From assembly GCF_000504285.1 (NCBI RefSeq), contig NZ_KI632511.1:9282154-9346153 (forward strand): a DNA stretch of 64,000 nt, in the 5' to 3' direction. Both the position numbers and the translations under genes were made by a program. Positions 1 to 7,816 of the stretch are shown here, piece by piece; within the stretch, counting starts at the first letter, position 1; each line of letters opens with the position of its first letter. The notes below the pieces were generated by a model that saw only the letters and a list, made by a program, of their open reading frames with translations, was not told the origin of the DNA and did no database searches. This stretch comes from Actinospica robiniae DSM 44927 (GTDB taxonomy: Bacteria; Actinomycetota; Actinomycetes; Streptomycetales; Catenulisporaceae).

Positions 1-283
1 GCAGCCGGGTGAGCGCCTTGTCCTTCATCGCGCTCAGCTCGGCGTCGCCGATGAAGATCTTGCCCGAGGTGACCTGGTCCAGCCCGGCCAGGCAGTGCAT
101 CAGCGTCGACTTGCCCGACCCCGAGGGGCCCATGATCGCGGTGAAGCGGGAGCGCTCGATGTCGACGTACACCTCGTCGAGGGCGGTGACCTGGGTCTCT
201 CCCGAACCGTAGGCCTTCACCACCCGCTCGGCCCGCGCGGCGACGGCGGTCCGGGTGTCTTGCGTGGGCATGGACATGGACAT
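1..283 (-). CDS. ABC transporter ATP-binding protein (LolD/MacB type), N-terminal part
   Basis: Only the first ~94 residues are in the window; the rest lies off the left edge. The Walker A motif GPSGSGKST is followed by LMHCLAGLD, and the preceding segment (VKAYGSGETQVTALDEV) is typical of the ATPase that energises LolCDE/MacB/FtsX-type permeases, which act on lipoproteins, peptides or antibiotics rather than importing sugars. Three in-frame ATGs (283, 277, 271) are clustered in a repetitive MSMSM start, so the exact start is uncertain; I chose the first. The gene is divergent from the GH127 gene. The cognate permease is not visible and should lie to the left. Family confidence is high; the substrate is unknown. 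Confidence 0.85.
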   Translation of the reverse strand, partial: MSMSMPTQDTRTAVAARAERVVKAYGSGETQVTALDEVYVDIERSRFTAIMGPSGSGKSTLMHCLAGLDQVTSGKIFIGDAELSAMKDKALTRL

Positions 284-376
284 GGCGTTTCTCGTCTCGT
301 CGTTAGCCGGAACTGTGACTGCATCCGAGCCTTCCAGCCGGAGCGGCCCGGGTCATTGGTGCGGCCCGGCCACTGT

Positions 377-398
377 GGGGTGGGGCTAACCCCACCCC
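377..398. repeat. GC-rich hairpin in the divergent ABC/GH127 promoter region
   Basis: A 9 bp perfect stem (GGGGTGGGG / CCCCACCCC) with a CTAA loop lies in the 214 bp between the two divergent genes. It could be an operator or part of the 5' untranslated region of the ABC gene. No T-tract follows it, so a terminator is unlikely. Confidence 0.5.
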
Positions 399-468
399 CA
401 CGGGTGCGTGCGGTGACCGCGCGCGGGGGCGTCTGGCGCTGGGCACGGCGGGCACGCTACTGTGTGGG

Positions 469-480
469 GCAAACGTTTGC
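469..480. promoter_or_regulatory. LacI-family operator upstream of GH127
   Basis: GCAAACGTTTGC is a perfect 12 bp palindrome with the central CG expected of LacI-family operators. It ends 17 bp before the GH127 ATG, so a bound repressor would block transcription or initiation. A one-mismatch copy (GCAATCGTTTGC) lies at 3724-3735, upstream of the nearby lacI-type gene, making that repressor the obvious candidate. Confidence 0.7.
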
Positions 481-497
481 GTCCTGGAAGGAAAGCC

Positions 498-2480
498 ATG
501 ACGGCTGATAGGGGCAGTATGGTGCCGAGCATCCGACAATGCTCGGGTACAGGTTTGCTCGATGGTCCCGGCGGTAGATCGAACCGGCCGGTCGTGGCGC
601 TCGGGCAGGGCGCGCGGGCGGTGCTGCGGCCGCTGCCCGTTGGCGGCGTACGGTTCGAGGACTCAGGGTTCTGGGCCTCGCGGGTCGCGGTGAACGCGCA
701 CACGTCGCTGGCCGCGGGCTACGAGCAGCTGCACGCCTCCGGGGTGCTCGAGAACCTGCGGCTGGCCGCCGGAACGGCGCAGGGCGCTTACCACGGGAAG
801 CTGCCGTTCCTGGACACCGACGTGTTCAAGTGGCTGGAGGCCGTCGCCTGGCATCTGCAGACCGCGGGCGACGCCGCTCCGGAGCTCGCCCGGCAGGCGG
901 ACGAGGTCATCGCGCTGGTCGCGGCGGCTCAGGACCCTGACGGCTACCTCAACAGCTACGTCAACGTGGTGCGCAACGGCGAGCGCTGGGCGGATCTGCC
1001 CTCCGGCCACGAGCTGTACTGCGCGGGCCACCTGATCCAGGCCGGCGTCGCGCATCGGCGGGCCACCGGGCTGCACACGCTCTTCGACGTCGCGCGCCGC
1101 TTCGCCGACCTGCTCGTCGACGAGTTCGGCGAGGACGGCCGCCGCGTCGGGTACTGCGGGCACCCCGAGGTGGAGACCGCGCTGGTCGAGCTCTACCGCG
1201 AGACCGACGAGCGCAAGTACCTCGACCTGGCCGGACGGTTCGTCGACCTGCGCGGCAGCGGGCTCCTCGGCGACCGGCCGTTCGGGCGCCGCTACTTCCA
1301 GGACCTCCAGACCGTCCGCGAGACCCGCGCCCTGCACGGCCACGCGGTGCGCGCGCTGTACCTGAGCGCCGGTGTGGCAGACCTCTACCTCGAGACCGGC
1401 GAGAGCGACCTCATCGAGGTGCTGCGCGCGCAATGGGACGATCTGTTGCGCGGCAAGATGTACGTGACCGGCGGAACCGGATCGCGCCACCGCGACGAAG
1501 CGCTCGGCGACGCCTTCGAACTGCCGGCGGACCGCGCGTACACCGAGACGTGCGCCGCCATCGCCGTGATGCAGTGGGCCTGGCGGATGCAGCTGGCGAC
1601 CGGCGACGCCACCTACGCCGACGTCTTCGAACGCGTCCTGTACAACGGGTTCCTGGCCGGCACGGCCCTCGACGGCGAGCACTTCTTCTACGTCAACCCC
1701 CTGCAGGTGCGGCCGGACTCGACCCTCGGCCCGCAGGGCCGCCAGCGCTGGTTCAGCTGCGCCTGCTGCCCGCCGAACGTCATGCGCACGATGGCGAGCC
1801 TGACGCACTACTTCGCCACCTTCGACGCCGACGGCCTGCAGATTCACCAGTACGCGTCCGCATCGATCCGCGCCGACGTGCCCGCCCGCATGGGCGTCGA
1901 CATCCAGACCGACTATCCCTTCGACGCCACCGTGCGCATCGAGATCCCGGCGGAGTGCGCGGGGGAGTGGACCATCAGCCTCCGTATCCCGGACTGGGCG
2001 CGCGCGGAAGCCCAGTTGCGCCTCGACGGGAAGCCGATCGACGTCGAGGGCCAGGACTACGCCCGCCTGCGGCGCGATTGGCGAGGCGGCGAGGTCATCG
2101 AACTCGAACTCCCGATGCAGCCGCGCCTGACCGTCGCCGACCCGCGCGTGGACGACGCGCGCGGCTGCGTCGCCATCGAGCGGGGCCCCCTCGTCTACTG
2201 CGCCGAACAGGTGGATCAGGACGCAGACCTGGACCGCCTCACCCTGCGCGGCGCCGCCCGCGACGGAGAACGCGTGGACATCGGCGGGATCCCCGTCCCC
2301 ACCGTCACCATCCCCGCCGCCCACGCCGAGGCCGCGAGCACCACCGCGTGGCCTTACCGGCAAGCCGGCGAGGAGCCGGCGCCACCCACCGACGCCCCGC
2401 CGACGACGGTCACCACGATCCCGTACTTCGCTTGGGCCAACCGCGACTACGGCGCCATGCGCGTGTGGCTTCGAGTCTGA
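498..2480 (+). CDS. GH127 beta-L-arabinofuranosidase (DUF1680 family)
   Basis: Predicted glycosidase of 660 aa that releases beta-L-arabinofuranose from arabino-oligosaccharides or hydroxyproline-linked glycans. The metal/thiol site known in this family is visible: TETCAA around residue 350 supplies the Glu-x-Cys pair, and WFSCACCPPN around residue 420 supplies the paired cysteines, one being the nucleophile. No signal peptide is seen, so it is probably cytosolic and acts on imported oligosaccharides. The frame is open from 462, but ATG 498 is preceded by GGAAGGAAAG (486-495) at good spacing; starting earlier would place the LacI operator inside the gene. It sits beside a lacI gene and a sugar ABC transporter, which fits import followed by hydrolysis. 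High confidence in family; substrate inferred. Confidence 0.9.
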   Translation: MTADRGSMVPSIRQCSGTGLLDGPGGRSNRPVVALGQGARAVLRPLPVGGVRFEDSGFWASRVAVNAHTSLAAGYEQLHASGVLENLRLAAGTAQGAYHGKLPFLDTDVFKWLEAVAWHLQTAGDAAPELARQADEVIALVAAAQDPDGYLNSYVNVVRNGERWADLPSGHELYCAGHLIQAGVAHRRATGLHTLFDVARRFADLLVDEFGEDGRRVGYCGHPEVETALVELYRETDERKYLDLAGRFVDLRGSGLLGDRPFGRRYFQDLQTVRETRALHGHAVRALYLSAGVADLYLETGESDLIEVLRAQWDDLLRGKMYVTGGTGSRHRDEALGDAFELPADRAYTETCAAIAVMQWAWRMQLATGDATYADVFERVLYNGFLAGTALDGEHFFYVNPLQVRPDSTLGPQGRQRWFSCACCPPNVMRTMASLTHYFATFDADGLQIHQYASASIRADVPARMGVDIQTDYPFDATVRIEIPAECAGEWTISLRIPDWARAEAQLRLDGKPIDVEGQDYARLRRDWRGGEVIELELPMQPRLTVADPRVDDARGCVAIERGPLVYCAEQVDQDADLDRLTLRGAARDGERVDIGGIPVPTVTIPAAHAEAASTTAWPYRQAGEEPAPPTDAPPTTVTTIPYFAWANRDYGAMRVWLRV

Positions 2481-2488
2481 TGCGCTTT

Positions 2489-2520
2489 CCGGCCCGCCCC
2501 GATGCTTCGGGGCGGGCCGG
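2489..2520 (+). terminator. Hairpin terminator of GH127
   Basis: A perfect 14 bp GC stem (2489-2502 with 2507-2520) and a TGCT loop begin 8 nt after the GH127 stop codon. Little T-tract is present, as is usual in actinobacteria. Confidence 0.7.
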
Positions 2521-2557
2521 GTCTGCTTGCGGCCTCCGAGCCGGAGGCGGGGCGCGG

Positions 2558-2619
2558 CCAGGCCGTGTCTTCGAACCGGCGCCGGCCTGATCCGGCGCCG
2601 GTTCGAAGACACGGCCTGG
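2558..2619. terminator. 28 bp perfect stem-loop between convergent genes
   Basis: The arms 2558-2585 and 2592-2619 are perfect 28 bp reverse complements around a 6-nt loop, followed by TTTTCC on the + strand. It lies between the convergent GH127 and lacI genes and would stop transcription from both sides. It is exceptionally long for a terminator. Confidence 0.75.
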
Positions 2620-2636
2620 TTTTCCGGTGAGGGCTA

Positions 2637-3638
2637 CTAGGTGCTCGAGCGGATGGCGAGCCGGCAGGGGTGCAGGTGGACGCCCGGCTGCGGTTCGCCG
2701 GCGATCGCGGCGAGAAGGAGGTTGGCCGCGTCCCGGCCGAGGCCCTCGAGGTCCATGTCCACGCTGGTCAGCTGAGGCCGGGCGGCGTCCGTCATCACGT
2801 CCCAGTTGTCGAATCCGACCACGGCGACGTCGTGCGGCACGCGTCGTCCGGCTTCGCGCAGGCCGTCGGCGAGGCCGCGGGCGATCTGGTCGCTGGCGCA
2901 GAAGACCGCGTCCACCTCCGGGTCGCGGCGCAGCAGGATCCGCGCGGCCTGGCGGCCCCACGCCTCGCTCCACTCGCCGTAGACGGGTTCGAGCACCGGG
3001 GTGCGGCCCTCCGCGGCCAGTGCCTCGGCCGCGCCGTCCACGCGGGCGCGGGCGGAGTGGTGGCGCTCGGGGCCGGCCACCAGGGCCACCCGTTCCCGGC
3101 CGGTGTCGAGCAGGTGGCGCACCGCCCGGGCCGCGCCGTCGGCCTCGTCCGGGACGATGGAGCAGTCCTCCGGATCGTTGGAGGGCATGAAGGCGTAGAC
3201 CACCGGCACGGGCGGGCGCTGGCCCAGCGGCGGGCGCGGGTCGGTGCGCCGGCCGGTCACGATGATCCCGTCCACCCGGCGGCTGAGCAGGGTCTTGAGG
3301 TAGTACTGCTCCCGGATCCGGTCGTCCCGGGCGTCGCACAGCAGCACCGACATCTGGCCGGAGCCGAGGGTGTCCTCCACGCCGAGCATCACCGGGATGG
3401 AGAACCGGCCGATCGAGTCGGTGGTGATCATGCCGACGGTGTAGCTGCGGCCGGTCTGCAGGCTGCGCGCGACCGCGTCGATCTGGAAGCCGAGCCGGTC
3501 CGCGGCCTGGCGCACCCGGGTCCTGGTCTCCTCGCGCATCGAGCCCCGGTCGTTCAGGGCTTTCGAGGCCGTGCCCACCGAGACGCCGGCCATGGCCGCG
3601 ACCTCGGCCAGTGTGACTCGGCTCGGAACGTCCACCAT
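2637..3638 (-). CDS. LacI-family transcriptional repressor
   Basis: 333 aa. The N-terminal helix-turn-helix reads TLAEVAAMAGVSVGTASKAL (about residues 8-27), the LacI signature. A periplasmic-binding-protein-like sensor domain follows (about 60-330), with YTVGMITTD and the dimer/ligand segments VVGFDNWDVMTDAARPQLTSV near the end. ATG 3638 is chosen over the longer reading frame because GGGAGAAA precedes it and it leaves a normal LacI N-terminus. It is convergent with GH127 and divergent from the ABC transporter. It likely represses both, releasing DNA when an arabinose-type oligosaccharide binds. Candidate operators are at 469-480, 3724-3735 and perhaps 3958-3971; which class it binds is not settled by sequence. 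Confidence 0.9.
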   Translation of the reverse strand: MVDVPSRVTLAEVAAMAGVSVGTASKALNDRGSMREETRTRVRQAADRLGFQIDAVARSLQTGRSYTVGMITTDSIGRFSIPVMLGVEDTLGSGQMSVLLCDARDDRIREQYYLKTLLSRRVDGIIVTGRRTDPRPPLGQRPPVPVVYAFMPSNDPEDCSIVPDEADGAARAVRHLLDTGRERVALVAGPERHHSARARVDGAAEALAAEGRTPVLEPVYGEWSEAWGRQAARILLRRDPEVDAVFCASDQIARGLADGLREAGRRVPHDVAVVGFDNWDVMTDAARPQLTSVDMDLEGLGRDAANLLLAAIAGEPQPGVHLHPCRLAIRSST

Positions 3639-3723
3639 GGTTGTTTCTCCCTTTTCCCTCAAAGGAAATGTACCGCATCAGTTCCGCTTGACACGCAGCG
3701 CGGGCGGTTCTAGCCTGCCGAAG

Positions 3724-3735
3724 GCAATCGTTTGC
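3724..3735. promoter_or_regulatory. LacI-family operator upstream of lacI
   Basis: GCAATCGTTTGC differs at one base from the perfect palindrome GCAAACGTTTGC at 469-480. It lies 86 bp upstream of the lacI start codon and could give autoregulation. Confidence 0.6.
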
Positions 3736-3957
3736 GTAATGCTTCCACTGTATCCGATACGGCTCGGATCCGCCGGAAGCCCGGGCACCACTCGATCGCC
3801 GGGCTCCGCGGACGTGGCCGAACCCCTCACGGAAGTGACCGATGATGCGAACATCCAGGGCGACGGCGCCCGGTTTCGCCCTCCCGCTCGGCGCGGGAAC
3901 GGCGGGCACCGCCCAGGCGCCCGTCGCCGCTGCCGCAGGGGCTGTCGGGATGGTTGA

Positions 3958-3971
3958 TGTGAACGCTAACA
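3958..3971. promoter_or_regulatory. Second-class LacI-type site (TGTGAACGCTAACA)
   Basis: This 14-mer is the exact reverse complement of the sequence at 42109-42122. It is a degenerate form of the perfect palindrome TGTTAGCGCTAACA at 43887-43900 upstream of the GH54 gene. It lies about 400 bp upstream of the ABC transporter lipoprotein gene. Confidence 0.5.
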
Positions 3972-4249
3972 CCAGCCGCCGGCCGGTCACCCGGACCGCT
4001 GCGGGTGCTACCGCCCCGCAGCCGACGGACGGCGTCCGCTACGACGCCGGCACGGCCGGCCGCCGCCCCGAACGGGGCTGACCCGCCGTCACCGATCCGC
4101 ATCAGCCGGGAGCCGGACACCCCGCGACTTCGGCCGATGCCTTCAACTCGGGACATAAGAATCTTGACCGGCGCGACGAGCACCGCCTAGCGTGCATCGG
4201 ACCGGTCCAGCAACCAAGTGTGTGTCCCCGACGGCAAAACCGTACGACC

Positions 4250-4335
4250 CGCACCGCCCGCAGTCGCAAGGAAAACCGCAGTCGTACGGCAGACCGCGGT
4301 CGCAAGGAAACCGCAGTTGCAAGGCACAACACAGT
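4250..4335 (+). repeat. Degenerate tandem repeat in the transporter leader
   Basis: Variants of CGCAGTCGCAAGGAAA recur about every 35 bp (for example 4259-4274 and 4294-4310, with further partial copies). They end about 35 nt before the lipoprotein start. Each carries an AAGGA motif resembling a ribosome binding site. Role unknown. Confidence 0.45.
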
Positions 4336-4369
4336 CGTTGGACCCGGAAGAAAGCAGAGCAAAAGAGCC

Positions 4370-5635
4370 ATGAAGCCCTCACTCTCCTCCTCCACCCGCC
4401 GCATATTCGGCGCCGGCCTGGTGGCACTGTCGCTGGCCGCTGCGACGACCGCGTGCTCGCACTCCAGCACGGCCGGTTCGGGCAGCTCAGCCGCCGCCGG
4501 CGGCACCTTCACCATCTGGGACCCATACCCCCAGTTCGACAACAACTCCGCCTGGGTGAAGCTGCTGGACCAGTGCGGCAGCGACGCCGGCGTCACCGTC
4601 AAGCGCACGGCCTTCGACACCACCGCGCTGACCAGCAAGGAGCTGCTGGCCGCGCAGCAGGGCGTCTCGCCCGACGTGCTGATCGTGGACAACCCGGTCA
4701 TCTCCACCCTCGCCTCCGCCGGCGTGCTCGCCACGACCACGCAGACGAACGTGGACACCAGCAGCGACCAGCCGAACCTGCTCGGCGCCGGCCAGATCAA
4801 CGGGCAGACCTACGGCGTGCCGATCGGGGCCAACACGCTCGCGCTGTACTACAACAAGAACATCATCAAGGCCGCCGGCGTGGACGTCAGCACCATCAAG
4901 GACTGGTCGTCGCTGACCGCCGCGCTGGCCAAGGTGAAGGCGATCGGCAAGGTCGGCATCACCTTCTCCGCCATCGGCACCGAAGAGGGCAGCTTCCAGT
5001 TCGAGCCCTGGTTCTGGGGCGCCGGGGCCAACCTGACGAACCTCGACTCGAGCCAGGCCCAGGCCGCGCTGAGCCTGTGGACGAGCTGGATCAAGTCCGG
5101 CTACTCGCCCAACTCCGTGCTCAACGACACCCAGCCGGACAACTGGACGGAGTTCGCCGCCGGCGACACCGCCTTCAGCGAGAACGGCACCTGGGAGCTC
5201 GCCAACGCGCAGAAGGGCAGCTTCCCCTTCGGCATCATCGACATCCCGGCCCAGAACGGCGGCGCCGCCCCCACCCCGACCGGTGGCGAGTTCGTCACCA
5301 TCCCGGTGCAGAGCAGCACGAGCCGGTACGCCACGAGCGAGAAGATCGTGAACTGCCTGACAAAGGCGGACAACGCCTACACCACCGACACGACGCTGTC
5401 CTACATCGGCGCCACGACGGCGGTGCAGACGAAGCAGGGCCAGACGACCCCGGCGCTCGCGCCGTGGATCACCGCGGTGCAGACGGCCAAGGGCCGCACC
5501 AGTGACAACCTCGGCACCAAGTACCCGAAGATCTCCCAGGCCCTGTGGACCGCGATCCAGTCGGCCCTGACCGGCTCTGCCACCCCGGCCGCGGCCCTGA
5601 CCACCGCGCAGTCCTCCGCCCAGTCCGCCGGCTAG
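4370..5635 (+). CDS. Sugar ABC transporter substrate-binding lipoprotein
   Basis: 421 aa, the extracellular solute-binding component (family 1, carbohydrate type) of a sugar importer. The N-terminus has basic residues (KPSLSSSTRR), a hydrophobic stretch and a lipobox ending ATTAC, so it should be lipid-anchored at Cys28 or nearby. The mature part begins with FTIWDPYPQFDNNSA and contains GVPIGANTLALYYNK and PTGGEFVTIPVQSS, the usual landmarks of the family. The frame is open from 4220, but only ATG 4370 gives a signal peptide; the upstream ribosome binding site is weak. Two permease genes follow, 37 nt downstream. Ligand inferred from context as an arabinose- or arabinan-type oligosaccharide; not provable here. 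Confidence 0.9.
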   Translation: MKPSLSSSTRRIFGAGLVALSLAAATTACSHSSTAGSGSSAAAGGTFTIWDPYPQFDNNSAWVKLLDQCGSDAGVTVKRTAFDTTALTSKELLAAQQGVSPDVLIVDNPVISTLASAGVLATTTQTNVDTSSDQPNLLGAGQINGQTYGVPIGANTLALYYNKNIIKAAGVDVSTIKDWSSLTAALAKVKAIGKVGITFSAIGTEEGSFQFEPWFWGAGANLTNLDSSQAQAALSLWTSWIKSGYSPNSVLNDTQPDNWTEFAAGDTAFSENGTWELANAQKGSFPFGIIDIPAQNGGAAPTPTGGEFVTIPVQSSTSRYATSEKIVNCLTKADNAYTTDTTLSYIGATTAVQTKQGQTTPALAPWITAVQTAKGRTSDNLGTKYPKISQALWTAIQSALTGSATPAAALTTAQSSAQSAG

Positions 5636-5672
5636 CAGCACGCTCACCAGGAACTAAAGACGAGGTCATGTG

Positions 5673-6893
5673 ATGAGTTCTCCGGCACAGCCACCCCGTG
5701 GATCTGTGCGCGGCTCGGCCGGGGCGGCGCTCGCCGCCCCGGCTTCGGGCGGCGCGGACACCCCGGTCGGAGCCGCGGCTCCGGTCGGCACGGACACCCC
5801 GCCCGGCACGCCGGGGACGAACGCCGTCCATCAGCCGCCGGGCGCGGAGATAGACGGGGCGCGGGGCTCCGGAACTGACCGCATACCGGGTGCGGGGGCC
5901 GCCGGCGGGCCGCGCGGGGAGAGTGACGGCGGGCCGGGCTTCGCGGCCCGGTCCGAGGACTCCGCGGCGCGGCGCGGAGGACGGGGCGGGCGCGTGACGG
6001 GCCGGCGCAATCCGGGCCGGGCGAGTCAGTGGGCTGCTTGGGCCTTCCTGCTACCGCTGGTGGCCTACCTGATCGCCTTCTACGTCTATCCGCTCTACCG
6101 CAACATCGACCTGAGTCTGCGCGACTACACCGTCTACACGTTCGTACACGGCGGCGCGCCGTTCATCGGCTTCGGCAACTACACCGCGATCTTCCACGAT
6201 CCGACCTTCGCCACCGCCCTCGTCAACACCCTGCTGTTCACCTTCGTCAGCCTCGCCTTCCAGTTCGCGTTCGGCATGATGCTCGCGGTGTTCTTCGCCC
6301 AGAACTTCCGGCTCTCCTCGCTGCTGCGGGCGCTCTTCCTGGTCCCGTGGCTGCTGCCGCTGATCGTGTCCGCCTCCACCTGGGCGTGGATGCTCAACTC
6401 CGGCTCGGGCGTCGTCAACTACGCGCTGCACTTCGTCGGCGTCGCGCCGGTCAACTGGCTCACCTCGCCGCACTGGTCGCTGGTCTCGGTGATCATCGCG
6501 AACATCTGGATCGGCATCCCGTTCAACCTGGTGCTGCTCTACAGCGGCCTGCAGGCGATCCCGGCCACCCTCTACGAGGCGGCGGCGCTGGACGGGGTCA
6601 ACTCGTGGCAGCGGTTCTGGCGCATCACCTTTCCCCTGCTGCGCCCGGTGAGCGCGGTCACGCTGATGCTCGGGCTCGTCTACACGCTCAAGGTCTTCGA
6701 CATCATCTGGATCATGACCAGGGGCGGACCGGTCAACTCCTCGACCACCTTCGCGACCTGGTCCTACCGGCTCGGCTTCGGCAACCTGCTGCCCGAGTTC
6801 GGCCTCGGCGCGGCGGTGGGCAACCTCCTGGTCGCCATGGCCCTGATCGCCGGACTGATCTACATCCGCATCCAGAGGAGGCAGTACGCATGA
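5673..6893 (+). CDS. Sugar ABC transporter permease (MalF/UgpA type)
   Basis: 406 aa. Six membrane helices start at about residue 118 (AAWAFLLPLVAYLIAFYVYP), and the ATPase-coupling EAA loop is EAAALDGVNSWQRF near residue 305. The unusual part is the first ~115 residues, a Pro/Gly/Ala-rich, apparently disordered cytoplasmic extension not normally found in this family; the true start could be further in, but no better ribosome-binding site is evident. ATG 5673 follows ACGAGG at 7 nt; GTG 5670 is an alternative. The stop overlaps the start of the next permease (ATGA). No ATPase is encoded here; in actinobacteria such importers commonly share the MsiK ATPase encoded elsewhere. Confidence 0.9.
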   Translation: MSSPAQPPRGSVRGSAGAALAAPASGGADTPVGAAAPVGTDTPPGTPGTNAVHQPPGAEIDGARGSGTDRIPGAGAAGGPRGESDGGPGFAARSEDSAARRGGRGGRVTGRRNPGRASQWAAWAFLLPLVAYLIAFYVYPLYRNIDLSLRDYTVYTFVHGGAPFIGFGNYTAIFHDPTFATALVNTLLFTFVSLAFQFAFGMMLAVFFAQNFRLSSLLRALFLVPWLLPLIVSASTWAWMLNSGSGVVNYALHFVGVAPVNWLTSPHWSLVSVIIANIWIGIPFNLVLLYSGLQAIPATLYEAAALDGVNSWQRFWRITFPLLRPVSAVTLMLGLVYTLKVFDIIWIMTRGGPVNSSTTFATWSYRLGFGNLLPEFGLGAAVGNLLVAMALIAGLIYIRIQRRQYA

Positions 6894-7810
6894 GCCGCAT
6901 CGTCCCCGCCGCGTCGTCCCCCGCGCCCGGCCGTGCCCGCACCTCTGGCGCGTCCGCCGACGCCCGGGCGGACCGAGGCGGCCGCCGACGCTCGCGCGCC
7001 GCCCGCAGCCGGGCGAAGACCGCGCTCGGCGTCATCCTCACCGCGATCATGCTCTTCCCGGTCTACTGGATGATCAACGCGTCGTTCACCACGGACCAGA
7101 ACCTGCGTAAGAACCCGCCGAACCTGTTCCCGATCGACGGGACGCTGGCCGGCTACCGCGCCGTGCTGAGCGAGCAGCTGCCGTACCTCGGCACCAGCCT
7201 CGGCGTCGGGCTCGCCACCGTCGCGCTGACGCTGGTGATCTCGGCGCCGGCCGGTTACGCGCTCGCCAAGCTGCGCCCCCGCGGCGGCGGCGCGGTCTCC
7301 TTCGCGCTGCTGGTCTCGCAGATGATCCCGTCGATCATCATGGCGATGGGCTTCTACGCGATCCTGCTCAATGTCGGCTGGATCAACTCCATTCCCGGCC
7401 TCGTGATCGCCGACTCGACGATCTCGGTGCCCTTCGGCGTGCTGATCTTCACCGCGTTCATGTCCGGCATCCCGGACGAGCTGATGCAGGCGGCGCTGAC
7501 CGACGGAGCCGGAAGGATGCGGACCTTCTGGTCCATCGTGCTGCCGGTCAGCCGCAACGCGGTGGTCACCGTCTCGCTGTTCTCGTTCCTGTGGTCGTGG
7601 TCTGACTTCGTCTTCGCCTCGACCCTCGACGCGGGCGGCAACCAGCAGCCGATCACCCTCGGCATCTACCACTACATCGGCAACAACGACCAGCAGTGGA
7701 ACGCGATCATGGCCACGGCCGTTACCGCCTCCATCCCGGCCACGATCCTGCTCGTGATCGCCCAGCGCTACGTCGCCGCCGGCATCACCGCCGGGTCGGT
7801 GAAGGATTAG
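6890..7810 (+). CDS. Sugar ABC transporter permease (MalG/UgpE type)
   Basis: 306 aa, partner of the preceding permease. After a basic tail of ~40 residues come six membrane segments, starting with TALGVILTAIMLFPVYWMIN. The coupling loop reads ELMQAALTDGAGRMRTFW. ATG 6890 overlaps the upstream TGA and is preceded by AGAGGAGG (6874-6881), so translation is probably coupled. The end lies 6 nt from the stop of the convergent epimerase gene. With the lipoprotein and MalF-type permease it completes an importer apart from the ATPase. Confidence 0.92.
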   Translation: MSRIVPAASSPAPGRARTSGASADARADRGGRRRSRAARSRAKTALGVILTAIMLFPVYWMINASFTTDQNLRKNPPNLFPIDGTLAGYRAVLSEQLPYLGTSLGVGLATVALTLVISAPAGYALAKLRPRGGGAVSFALLVSQMIPSIIMAMGFYAILLNVGWINSIPGLVIADSTISVPFGVLIFTAFMSGIPDELMQAALTDGAGRMRTFWSIVLPVSRNAVVTVSLFSFLWSWSDFVFASTLDAGGNQQPITLGIYHYIGNNDQQWNAIMATAVTASIPATILLVIAQRYVAAGITAGSVKD

Positions 7811-7816
7811 CATTAG

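Larger units (their letters stand above)
3639..4369. other. 731 bp intergenic region between lacI and the ABC transporter
   Basis: It contains two LacI-type palindromes (3724-3735, 3958-3971) and a degenerate repeat near the transporter start (4250-4335). Short open frames occur, but none has a ribosome binding site or a recognisable product, so I annotate no gene. The length is unusual for a sugar-transporter leader and suggests complex regulation or decayed sequence. Confidence 0.6.

Noticed and set aside
663..2612. 649-codon minus-strand frame
   Set aside because: Antisense to GH127, which has all catalytic residues on the + strand.
3842..4081. 79-codon + frame upstream of the ABC operon
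   Set aside because: No ribosome site, mixed codon bias, and it spans a LacI-type operator; treated as non-coding.
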